The notes beneath the pieces are model-generated. The model had not been told where the DNA came from, searched no databases, and saw only the letters and a list, made by a program, of their open reading frames with translations. From Mycobacterium sp. MBM (lineage in GTDB: Bacteria > Actinomycetota > Actinomycetes > Mycobacteriales > Mycobacteriaceae), in NCBI GenBank assembly GCA_021648845.1, contig JAKJHY010000024.1, positions 24,190 through 88,189 on the forward strand: a stretch of 64,000 nt of DNA, given 5' to 3'. Every line of letters begins with the position of its first letter. The first letter of the stretch is position 1. The position numbers were made by a program, and so were the translations under genes. Positions 16,574-24,479 of this stretch are shown piece by piece.

Positions 16574-17755
16574 ATGAGAGCAGTCACCTGGCAGGGTAAA
16601 CGCGATGTCCGAGTAGAGCAGGTGCCCGATCCGAAGATCGAGGAACCCACCGACGCGATCATCGAGGTGACCTCGACGAATATCTGCGGCTCTGATCTTC
16701 ATCTCTATGAGGTGCTGGGCGCGTTCATGAAGCCCGGCGACATACTCGGCCACGAGCCGATGGGGATCGTGCGCGAGGTGGGTTCCGGCATCGGCAATTT
16801 GGCGGTGGGGGACCGGGTTGTCATCCCGTTCCAAATCTCGTGCGGCGGTTGCTTCATGTGTAGTCGCGACCTGTACACCCAATGTGAGACCACCCAGGTA
16901 CGTGAACAGGGCATGGGCGCAGCACTTTTCGGATACTCGGAGCTCTACGGCAGCGTGCCGGGCGGGCAGGCGGAGTTACTGCGGGTGCCGCAGGCGCAGT
17001 TTACCCACATCAAGGTGCCCGACGGTCCGCCGGACTCCCGCTTCGTCTACCTCTCCGATGTGCTGCCCACCGCGTGGCAGGCGGTGGCCTACGCGGCAAT
17101 CCCCGACGGCGGATCGGTCACCGTGCTGGGGCTGGGTCCGATCGGCGATATGGCGGCCCGCATTGCCGCCCATCTCGGCTACGACGTGATCGCGGTCGAC
17201 CGGGTGCCCGCCCGGCTCAAACGGGCACAGGACCGCGGGATACGCACCATCGACCTCGGTATCCAGGAGAACCCCATCGGGGATGTCATCCGCGAGCTGA
17301 CCGGCGGCCGCGGCACCGATTCGGTCATCGACGCCGTCGGCATGGAGGCGCACGGTTCGCCGATCACCAAGGCGGCACAGCAACTCACCGGGTTCCTGCC
17401 GGACTTTCTGGCCAAGCCGTTCATGGAGAAGGCCGGCGTGGACCGACTCGATGCGCTGTACTCGGCCATCGATATCGTGCGGCGCGGCGGCACCATATCC
17501 CTCATCGGTGTCTACGGCGGTATGGCGGACCCCTTGCCGATGCTCACCTTGTTCGACAAGCAGGTGCAGATCCGGATGGGTCAGGCGAACGTCAAGAAGT
17601 GGGTGCCCGAGATCCTGCCGTTGCTGACCGACGAGGATCCGCTCGGGGTGGACGGTTTTGCCACCCACACACTGCCCCTGGACGAGGCGCCGCACGCATA
17701 TGACATCTTCCAGCGCAAGGCCGATGGTGCGGTGAAGGTCGTCCTCACCCCATAG
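16574..17755 (+). CDS. Zinc-dependent alcohol dehydrogenase (formaldehyde-dehydrogenase-like MDR)
   Basis: A 393-residue medium-chain dehydrogenase. The catalytic zinc motif (ICGSDLHLY and GHEPMG) and the structural zinc cysteines (CGGCFMCSRDLYTQC) are both present, followed by the NAD-binding GLGPIG and an insertion before the C-terminus typical of the glutathione-independent formaldehyde dehydrogenase-like subgroup. It should oxidise an alcohol or hemithioacetal with NAD. Start at 16574 follows GGGAGGG at a longish spacing. It lies just after the 62-residue gene. Exact substrate is open. Confidence 0.9.
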   Translation: MRAVTWQGKRDVRVEQVPDPKIEEPTDAIIEVTSTNICGSDLHLYEVLGAFMKPGDILGHEPMGIVREVGSGIGNLAVGDRVVIPFQISCGGCFMCSRDLYTQCETTQVREQGMGAALFGYSELYGSVPGGQAELLRVPQAQFTHIKVPDGPPDSRFVYLSDVLPTAWQAVAYAAIPDGGSVTVLGLGPIGDMAARIAAHLGYDVIAVDRVPARLKRAQDRGIRTIDLGIQENPIGDVIRELTGGRGTDSVIDAVGMEAHGSPITKAAQQLTGFLPDFLAKPFMEKAGVDRLDALYSAIDIVRRGGTISLIGVYGGMADPLPMLTLFDKQVQIRMGQANVKKWVPEILPLLTDEDPLGVDGFATHTLPLDEAPHAYDIFQRKADGAVKVVLTP

Positions 17756-17766
17756 CGCTGAGCTGG

Positions 17767-17796
17767 GGTTCTGTAGTCGTCACCCGATGCGGGTAC
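17767..17796 (+). promoter_or_regulatory. Possible SigF-type promoter before the glycosidase gene
   Basis: GGTTC at 17767-17771 and GGGTAC at 17791-17796 resemble the mycobacterial SigF elements (about GTTT, 16-18 bases, GGGTA). The spacing here is 19 bases, longer than usual, and the first element is imperfect. If used, the transcript would carry a leader of about 45-50 bases before the TTG start at 17851. Stress or cell-envelope control of the exported glycosidase would follow. Weak evidence. Confidence 0.25.
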
Positions 17797-17850
17797 CGTG
17801 ACATCTGTCCGGGGGTCGATGTCGATGACGTCTACGAAATCGAGGACAAC

Positions 17851-19035
17851 TTGGTACGTGATCTGGGACACACCAACGGAATTGACCACAGGCAGTCGGT
17901 GCGCCGCAGAACACTTCTCAAACTTCCGTTGCTTGCGCCACCCGCCGTCGCCGCGCTGTCACTGACCAACGCTCCGCGGGCCGTCGCAGTGGCCGGCCGA
18001 TGGTCCAACGACCGCGCCCATCGCTGGTTCCGGGGGCAGGGGTGGCTGGTCGGCGCGAACTACATCACGTCGAACGCGATCAATCAGCTGGAGATGTTTC
18101 AGCGGGGCACCTTCGACCCGCAGCGCATCGACGGCGAGCTGCGGATGGCCCGAGCCATGGGAATGAACACGGTGCGGGTTTTCCTGCACGATCAACTCTG
18201 GACCCAGGATCGCGTCGGCTTTCAGCAACGGCTCGGGCACTTCGTCGATATCGCGGCCCGGCACGACATCAAGCCGCTGCTGGTGCTTTTCGACTCGTGC
18301 TGGGATCCACTGCCCAGAAGCGGGCCGCAACGTGCGCCCCGGCCGGGCATCCACAACTCCGGGTGGGTGCAAAGCCCGGGTGCCGAGCGGCTCGACGACC
18401 GGCGCTACCGCCAGGTCCTCCAGGAATACGTGGTGCGCATCCTGACCCAATTCCGCAACGACCAGCGCGTGCTGGGCTGGGATCTGTGGAACGAACCCGA
18501 CAATCCGGCGGCGGTCTACAAGACGGTGGAGCGCGACGACAAACCCGAACTCGTCGCCGATCTATTGCCGCAGGTCTTTCGCTGGGCGCGGACGGTGGAC
18601 CCGGTTCAGCCGTTGACCACCGGTGTCTGGGAGGGCGAATGGGGGGATGCGTCACGGCGCAGTGAGATGGCGGCCATTCAGCTCGAGCTGGCCGATGTGC
18701 TCTCCTTCCACAGCTACGACAACCCGGCCGGTTTCGAGGCCCGCATCGACGAACTCCAGCCGTGGGGTCGGCCCATCATGTGCACCGAGTATCTGGCTCG
18801 CACCGAGGGAAGCACCATCGAAGGGGTGCTACCGGTGGCCAAACGCCGTCACGTCGGCGCGTACACGTGGGGCCTGTTCGCCGGCAAGACCCAGACCTGG
18901 CTGCCGTGGGATTCCTGGGACAGGCCCTACCTGAAACCCCCGAGGGAGTGGTTTCATGATCTGGCGTTCGCCGACGGGCGCCCCTACCGGCCCCATGAGA
19001 TCGACACGATCAGGAGGCTGACTGGATCTGGATGA
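17851..19035 (+). CDS. Tat-exported glycoside hydrolase (GH5-like cellulase/mannanase fold)
   Basis: A 394-residue exported enzyme. A twin-arginine signal (SVRRRTLLK, about residues 16-24, then a hydrophobic LPLLAPPAVAAL) predicts Tat export. The mature part is a TIM-barrel glycosidase: GLVGANYI-like opening, GMNTVRVFL, the acid/base motif LGWDLWNEPDN, and the nucleophile motif IMCTEYLAR; both catalytic glutamates are present. Substrate could be a mannan, glucan or cell-wall glycan. The start is a TTG preceded by GAGGA; no better start gives the signal peptide. The 3' end overlaps the convergent VOC gene by 26 bases. Confidence 0.85.
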   Translation: MVRDLGHTNGIDHRQSVRRRTLLKLPLLAPPAVAALSLTNAPRAVAVAGRWSNDRAHRWFRGQGWLVGANYITSNAINQLEMFQRGTFDPQRIDGELRMARAMGMNTVRVFLHDQLWTQDRVGFQQRLGHFVDIAARHDIKPLLVLFDSCWDPLPRSGPQRAPRPGIHNSGWVQSPGAERLDDRRYRQVLQEYVVRILTQFRNDQRVLGWDLWNEPDNPAAVYKTVERDDKPELVADLLPQVFRWARTVDPVQPLTTGVWEGEWGDASRRSEMAAIQLELADVLSFHSYDNPAGFEARIDELQPWGRPIMCTEYLARTEGSTIEGVLPVAKRRHVGAYTWGLFAGKTQTWLPWDSWDRPYLKPPREWFHDLAFADGRPYRPHEIDTIRRLTGSG

Positions 19036-19396
19036 GGTTGCCGCAGGTGTCATCGAACACCGCGGTCACCACCGGACCCATCTCGGTGGGCTGCTGGGTG
19101 AACCGCACGCCCAGCGCGCTCAGTCGATCGAATTCGGCGCCCACATTGTCGACGTCGAAGGCGGTGAAAGGGATTCCGTCGTGCACCAAGGCGTCCTTGA
19201 ATGGTCTTGCCGCCGGATGGCCGTCGGGCTCGAGCACCAATTGGGTGCCCTCGGGGTCGTCGGGGGATACCACGGTGACCCAACGGGCCTCGCCCATCGG
19301 GACATCGTGCTTGATCCGGAAGCCGAGGGTCTCGGTGTAGAAGCGCAGCGCCTTGTCCTGGTCGTCGACCATGACGCTGGTCAGGGTGATTCGCAT
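19010..19396 (-). CDS. Glyoxalase/VOC-family protein
   Basis: A 128-residue single VOC protein with paired beta-alpha-beta-beta-beta modules: ITLTSVMVDDQDKALRFYTETLGF is the first module and the second begins at FTAFDVDNVGAEFDRL. The end (VFDDTCGNLIQIQS) is the metal-site strand of the family. VOC proteins include isomerases, dioxygenases and resistance proteins; this one is of the general bleomycin-resistance/glyoxalase type. GGAAGGAAC precedes the ATG. Its last 26 bases overlap the glycosidase gene. Confidence 0.85.
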   Translation of the reverse strand: MRITLTSVMVDDQDKALRFYTETLGFRIKHDVPMGEARWVTVVSPDDPEGTQLVLEPDGHPAARPFKDALVHDGIPFTAFDVDNVGAEFDRLSALGVRFTQQPTEMGPVVTAVFDDTCGNLIQIQSAS

Positions 19397-19438
19397 GAGG
19401 TGTTCCTTCCGGGTGTGTGGTGGGTCATCGTTCGAGCG

Positions 19439-21937
19439 TCAGTCCGTGCGTCCGGCGTCGAGCAGTCGCAGCACCGCGGCGCCTTCCTCGTCGGAGGCCG
19501 CCAGATCCACCTCGGCCACAATCGCCCAATCGTGGTCCCCGGCCGGGTCATCCAGAATCTGGCGTACCTGCCACACGCCGGGCTGGCGGTCGATCATCAA
19601 CAGTGCCGGGCCGCGTGCATCCGCGCCGGTGCCGACATCGGCATGCTCGTCGAAGTACTCCTCGCCGACCTCCTGCCAACGCTGGGCGGGCCAGCCGGAG
19701 CCACCGTCCAGCTCGCCGAGGTCGGCCCAGCGGCGACGTGCGAACAGCTCCACTCGGCGGAACAGGGCGTTGCGCACCATTGCGGTGAACGCCCGTTCGT
19801 TGCCGGTCAGCGGCCGCGGCCGAGCCGGTACGGCCACCGGCACATCGTGCGGCTGATCGGGGCTGGTCAACTGCTCCCATTCGTCGAGCAGGCTCGAATC
19901 AACCTGTCGGACAAGCTCGCCGATCCACTCGACGATATCGTTGAGTTCCTCGGTGCGGGCTGCGGCGGGCACCCCCGACCGTAGCGCCTTGTACGCGTCC
20001 GACAGATAGCGCAGCACCGCGCCTTCGGAGCGGGTCAGGCCGTACTGGCTGACGTACTCGCGGAAGGTCATGGCGCGTTCCCACATCTCGCGCACCACCG
20101 ACTTCGGTGACAGCTGCCCGTCCGCCGCCCACGGGTTGGTCTGCAGATACACCGCGAAGGCGTGGCCGAGCAGTTCCTGCAGTGGTTTGGGGTAGGTCAC
20201 CTCGTCGAGCAGCTCCATCCGCTCGTCGTACTCGATCCCCTCGGCCTTCATGGCCGCCACGGCCTCGCCGCGGGCCTTCTTCAGCTGGGCGGCCAGGATC
20301 TGGCGCGGATCCTCCAGCGTCGCCTCGATGACCGAAACCACATCCAGTGCATAGGTTTCCGATGTCTCGTCGAGGGTGTCGACGGCCGCCAGGGCGAAGG
20401 TCGACAGCGGCTGGTTGAGGGCAAAGTCGGGCGGCAGGTCGACGGTGAGCCGGTACCGCCGGCCGTCTGGCTCGGGTTCGGGTAACCGTTCCAGGACCCC
20501 GGCCTGCAGCAGCGAGCGCGCGATACCCACCGCCTCGCGGATCAACCGAAGTTGCCGTTTGCGTGGCTCGTGGTTGTCAGTCAGCAGACGTCGCATGGCG
20601 ATGAAGGGATCCCCTGGCCGGTCGACGACGTCGAGAATCATCGCGGTCGTCACCTTCATATTGCTGGTCAAGGGTTCCGGGGTGGCCTCGACCAGGCGGG
20701 TCATGGTCTTCTCGCTCCACGGCACCATGCCCTCGGGGACCTTGCGGCGCACCAGTTTCCGGCGCTTCTTCGGGTCGTCAGCCACCTTGGCGAACTGTTT
20801 GAGGTTCTCCACCTCGTGGTCGGGCGCCTGCACCACCACGGTGCCCGCGGTGTCGTAACCGGCCCGGCCGGCCCGGCCGGCGATCTGATGGAACTCGCGG
20901 GCATTGAGCAGCCGGGTGCGCACGCCGTCGTACTTGGACAGTGCCGAGAACACCACGGTGCGGATCGGGACGTTGATGCCGACGCCGAGGGTGTCGGTGC
21001 CGCAGATGACCTTCAACAGGCCCGCCTGCGCGAGTTGTTCGACCAGGCGGCGATACTTGGGCAGCATCCCGGCGTGGTGCACGCCGATGCCGTGCCGGAC
21101 CAGACGGGACAGCGTACTGCCGAAGGCTGTGGAAAAGCGGAAGGCGCCGATCATCTCGGCGATGGCGGCCTTTTCCTCCTTGGTGCTGACGTTGACGCTC
21201 ATCAGGGCCTGCGCTCGTTCCAGTGCCGACGCCTGGGTGAAGTGCACGACGTAGATCGGCGCCTGTTTGGTGTCCAGCAGGTCGGCGATGGTCTCGTGCA
21301 TCGCGGTGGTGGCATACGAGTAGAACAGCGGCACCGGGCGTTGTGTGCCGGTGACCAGCGCAGTTTCCCGACCGGTCCGGCGGGTGAGGTCCTCGCGCAG
21401 GAACGTCACATCGCCGAGCGTGGCCGACATCAACAGGAACTGGGCGTGCGGTAGCTCGAGCAGGGGCACCTGCCAGGCCCAGCCGCGGTCCGGGTCGCCG
21501 TAGAAATGGAACTCGTCCATCACCACCAGGCCGATGTCGGCGTCGGCGCCCTCGCGCAACGCAATGTTGGCGAGGATCTCCGCGGTGCAGGCGATGATCG
21601 GAGCGTCGGCGTTGACCGCGGCGTCACCGGTGAGCATGCCGACATTGGCCGCGCCGAACACCTCGCACAGTGCGAAGAACTTCTCGCTGACCAGGGCCTT
21701 GATCGGTGCGGTGTAGAAGCTGACGCGGTTGGTGGCCAGGGCGGCGTAGACCGCGCCGGTGGCGACCAGCGACTTACCCGAACCCGTCGGGGTGGCCAGG
21801 ATGACATTGGCGCCGCTGACCAGTTCGATCAGCGCCTCTTCCTGTGCCGGGTAGAGAGTCGTACCGCCGGCGGTCGCCCATTCGCTGAACGCAGCGAGCA
21901 GGTCGTCGGGGTCATCGGAGTGCGGTTCAAGGGCCAT
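19439..21937 (-). CDS. Ski2-like DEAD/DEAH helicase with DUF3516 C-terminal domain
   Basis: An 832-residue superfamily 2 helicase. Motif I is ATPTGSGKS (48-56), motif II is VMDEFHF (DEFH type), motif III LLMSATLGD, and motif VI HQIAGRAGRAGYD. The second half has the long helical region and C-terminal DUF3516 found on a mycobacterial/actinobacterial subgroup related to HelY. It should unwind RNA or DNA with ATP; the biological role is not settled. GAGGGG precedes the ATG at 21937. It stands alone on this strand, 42 bases upstream of the VOC gene and possibly cotranscribed with it. Confidence 0.92.
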   Translation of the reverse strand: MALEPHSDDPDDLLAAFSEWATAGGTTLYPAQEEALIELVSGANVILATPTGSGKSLVATGAVYAALATNRVSFYTAPIKALVSEKFFALCEVFGAANVGMLTGDAAVNADAPIIACTAEILANIALREGADADIGLVVMDEFHFYGDPDRGWAWQVPLLELPHAQFLLMSATLGDVTFLREDLTRRTGRETALVTGTQRPVPLFYSYATTAMHETIADLLDTKQAPIYVVHFTQASALERAQALMSVNVSTKEEKAAIAEMIGAFRFSTAFGSTLSRLVRHGIGVHHAGMLPKYRRLVEQLAQAGLLKVICGTDTLGVGINVPIRTVVFSALSKYDGVRTRLLNAREFHQIAGRAGRAGYDTAGTVVVQAPDHEVENLKQFAKVADDPKKRRKLVRRKVPEGMVPWSEKTMTRLVEATPEPLTSNMKVTTAMILDVVDRPGDPFIAMRRLLTDNHEPRKRQLRLIREAVGIARSLLQAGVLERLPEPEPDGRRYRLTVDLPPDFALNQPLSTFALAAVDTLDETSETYALDVVSVIEATLEDPRQILAAQLKKARGEAVAAMKAEGIEYDERMELLDEVTYPKPLQELLGHAFAVYLQTNPWAADGQLSPKSVVREMWERAMTFREYVSQYGLTRSEGAVLRYLSDAYKALRSGVPAAARTEELNDIVEWIGELVRQVDSSLLDEWEQLTSPDQPHDVPVAVPARPRPLTGNERAFTAMVRNALFRRVELFARRRWADLGELDGGSGWPAQRWQEVGEEYFDEHADVGTGADARGPALLMIDRQPGVWQVRQILDDPAGDHDWAIVAEVDLAASDEEGAAVLRLLDAGRTD

Positions 21938-22175
21938 CGTGCCCCTCAGCCTGCCATGGCAGCTCAGGATCGAGTCATTCCGACCTACTCGTACGCCGGG
22001 CCGGCGTGAGTTCCGTGTTGCCAACAGAATTCGCAGGTCGGATCGGGGCGGCGCCGATGCGACGTCCTGTCCCGGGCCGGCATGTCGATATCATCGCCGT
22101 AGCGGGCGACGTGTCCGGTCAAAATCACGGCCGCGCAGCGCGTGCTGGTCATGCGCGAGCAGAAGGCAGTCGAAG

Positions 22176-22646
22176 ATGGGCGACGAGAACGGTGTTGAAC
22201 TCACCGACAATATCTTGTGGCTGCTCAAACAGGCTTTCTACTTCTCGCTCACCTCGGTCAACGACGCCGTCAAACCGCATGGGGTCAGCACCGCTCAGAT
22301 CGGGGTGCTGCGCCAGCTCACCACTGCGGCCGGGCTGTCCGGGGCTGAACTTGCCAGGCGCCTGCTGATCAGCCCACAGGGTGTGCAGTCTGCCCTTGCC
22401 GCCCTGCAGAAACGTGGCCTGGTGGAGCGCAAACGGGATCCCCGACACGGCCGGGTACTACGGGCATTCCTGACCGACGAGGGTCGAGAAGTCGCTGCCG
22501 TGGTGGTCAGTGAAGCCGTCGCGGCGCACGACGATATTTTCGGTGTGCTCAGCCGTGTGGAGCAGGAACAGCTGCGAGCGCTGCTCAGCCGGGTGGTCGA
22601 GCAAGGCGCGGGGCACACCCTCTCCGCCGACCATGTCGATACGTGA
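22176..22646 (+). CDS. MarR-family transcriptional regulator
   Basis: A 156-residue winged-helix regulator: a long N-terminal helix (DNILWLLKQAFYFSLTSVNDAV), the recognition part LSGAELARRLLISPQGVQSALAALQKRGLVER and the wing DPRHGRVLRAFLTDEG, the typical MarR wing. AGAAGG lies upstream of the ATG at 22176. It is divergent from the helicase across a 238-base gap in which I see no convincing operator. No obvious target operon adjoins; the next genes converge on it. Confidence 0.87.
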   Translation: MGDENGVELTDNILWLLKQAFYFSLTSVNDAVKPHGVSTAQIGVLRQLTTAAGLSGAELARRLLISPQGVQSALAALQKRGLVERKRDPRHGRVLRAFLTDEGREVAAVVVSEAVAAHDDIFGVLSRVEQEQLRALLSRVVEQGAGHTLSADHVDT

Positions 22647-22687
22647 CGATGACATGATGCCGTGAGGCAGTCCCGGCCGTCATCGTC
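22645..22687 (+). terminator. Inverted repeat at the marR stop, possible terminator
   Basis: GACGATGAC (22645-22653) and GTCATCGTC (22679-22687) form a perfect 9-bp stem with a 25-base loop, beginning on the stop codon of the MarR gene. No U-run follows, which is normal in mycobacteria. It lies in a 131-base gap between convergent genes and could terminate the marR transcript. Confidence 0.4.
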
Positions 22688-22777
22688 GATGACAAAGAAT
22701 ATCCGAAAATGTCAGTGCACCAAAGGGTTGCGCTTTGCATGCTGGGCATGTCACATGCATGGTTCTCGGCATCGACG

Positions 22778-23644
22778 CTATGTCCGTTCCGGCCCGCCGC
22801 GGATGGTGTAGGACCCGGGATCGTCGATCGCATCGATCTGCGCGGCGAAGGCCTCCGCGGTCTGCGCGTCGAGATCCGCGCCGGCGGTCTCGGCGATGAA
22901 CACCCGTGACACGTGCTTGCCGCCGACCCGGTAGATGTTGGCGGTGCGTTCGCAGGTCTCATGTGCCAGATACACCACCACCGGAGTGACATCCTCCGGG
23001 GCGAGATCCTTCACCAGTTCGGTCATGGTGTTCTCGGTCATCCGGGTCTTGGCGATCGGCGAGATGGCGTTGACCCGAATATTGTTGCGTTGCCCTTCGA
23101 TCGCCAGTACGTTCATCAATCCGACGAGGCCGGTCTTGGCGGCGCCGTAGTTGGACTGACCGAATGTCCCGAACAGGCCCGATCCCGAGGTCGTCATGAC
23201 GATGCGGCCGTAATCCTGCTCGCGGAACACCGGCCACGCCGCGCGGGTAACGTTGAACGCGCCCCGCAGATGCACGTCGAGCACTGCGTCGACCTGGTCG
23301 GCGGTGATGTTCTTGAACGCCGCGTCGCGCAGGATGCCGGCATTGTTGATCAGGACATCCACCCGGCCGAAGGCACCTGTTGCCGTGTCGATGATGCCCC
23401 TGCCGCCTTCCTCGGTGGCCACCGAATCGGTGTTGGCCACCGCCGAACCGCCGGCCGCGGTGATCTCGTCGACGACGGCCTGTGCCGCCGAGGTCGCCGG
23501 TCCCGTCCCGTCGACGGCGGCCCCCACATCGTTGACAACCACATGGGCTCCGCGCCGGGCGAATTCGAGCGCATGGCAGCGTCCGAGTCCGCCACCCGCA
23601 CCGGTCACCACGGCGACCCGACCATCGAAACTCAACGAGGACAC
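22778..23644 (-). CDS. SDR-family 3-hydroxyacyl-CoA-dehydrogenase-like enzyme (HSD17B4-type)
   Basis: A 288-residue SDR with TGAGGGLGRCHALEFARRGA (cofactor site), the long VNDVG-AVDGTGP insertion, VNT/NNAG core (INNAGILRD), catalytic serine in MTTSGSGLFG, and NYGAAK (Tyr/Lys). The GGGLGRCHALEFAR and DGTGP features are characteristic of the dehydrogenase part of peroxisomal multifunctional enzyme type 2, so it probably oxidises a 3-hydroxyacyl-CoA or a steroid/bile-acid side-chain CoA ester. The second of two GTG codons (23644) is chosen because AGGAG lies seven bases upstream. Confidence 0.85.
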   Translation of the reverse strand: MSSLSFDGRVAVVTGAGGGLGRCHALEFARRGAHVVVNDVGAAVDGTGPATSAAQAVVDEITAAGGSAVANTDSVATEEGGRGIIDTATGAFGRVDVLINNAGILRDAAFKNITADQVDAVLDVHLRGAFNVTRAAWPVFREQDYGRIVMTTSGSGLFGTFGQSNYGAAKTGLVGLMNVLAIEGQRNNIRVNAISPIAKTRMTENTMTELVKDLAPEDVTPVVVYLAHETCERTANIYRVGGKHVSRVFIAETAGADLDAQTAEAFAAQIDAIDDPGSYTIRGGPERT

Positions 23645-23815
23645 GGCCACACTCCTGGGGTGACGGCGGTCGACGCGGTTTCGGTATGCGATGAGATCAA
23701 CTTCAGCACTCGGTGGCGCCCCTCGGTATCAACTACTTGCCATTGGGGTCCGAGCATACGTGAGCCCACGGCGGGGTCGTCGAGATGGCCACCCGGCAGT
23801 TGAGATCGACGGCCG

Positions 23816-24442
23816 CTACGTTTCCACGCCGCCGATCAGCAGCAGCTCGTCACCGGTGGCGAAGATGTCCCCGGGTTTCGGGATCAGGACAGCATCACCG
23901 CGCAGCAATGTCACCAGTGCGGTGTTCGACGGGAGTTCCAGTTGATCGACCCGCTGGCCGACAAGCCAATTATCCTCGGGCAGCGTGAGTTTGGTCAGGC
24001 TGACGTGGCCCTCGCGCAGGCCCATCAACCGCACCAGATGGCCGACGTCGATGGCGCCCTCGATGCCGGCGGCCAGCGCACCCGGCGTCGACACCGCGAC
24101 GTCGATACCCCAGGCCTGGCTGAACAGCCACTGATTGTCCACATCGTTGATGCGCGCCACCACCCGCGGCACGCCGAACTCGGTCTTGGCGAGCAACCCG
24201 ACGACGAGGTTGGCCTTGTCGTCGCCGGTTGCGGCAATCACCACATCACAGGTCTGGGCACCGGCCTCCTGCAGCGCCGACAGCTCGCAGGCATCGGCGA
24301 GCAACCAGTCCGCGCCCTCGACCGTATTAGGTTCGAAACGCCGCCGCTCCCGTTCGATCAGCAGCACCTTGTGGCCGTAGTCCAGCAGTTCCCGCGCGAC
24401 GGAGCGGCCGACGTTGCCGGCGCCCGCTATGCCGATCCGCAT
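23816..24442 (-). CDS. TrkA-type potassium-uptake regulatory subunit
   Basis: A 208-residue RCK protein: N-terminal TrkA_N Rossmann domain with GIAGAGNVGRSVAREL and the LIERERRR and ACELSAL pocket, central AATGDDKANLVVGLLAKTEF, then a C-terminal TrkA_C domain ending DIFATGDELLLIGG. It resembles the CeoC type of mycobacterial TrkA protein and should bind nucleotide at the cytoplasmic gate of a potassium transporter. The start at 24442 gives the standard MRI-AGAG N-terminus; GTG codons 9-15 bases upstream are alternatives. It is divergent from a cation antiporter gene 37 bases away, which is its likely partner. Confidence 0.85.
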   Translation of the reverse strand: MRIGIAGAGNVGRSVARELLDYGHKVLLIERERRRFEPNTVEGADWLLADACELSALQEAGAQTCDVVIAATGDDKANLVVGLLAKTEFGVPRVVARINDVDNQWLFSQAWGIDVAVSTPGALAAGIEGAIDVGHLVRLMGLREGHVSLTKLTLPEDNWLVGQRVDQLELPSNTALVTLLRGDAVLIPKPGDIFATGDELLLIGGVET

Positions 24443-24479
24443 CTTGCGCACTGCCACCCGGCTATCTTGACTTAACCCC

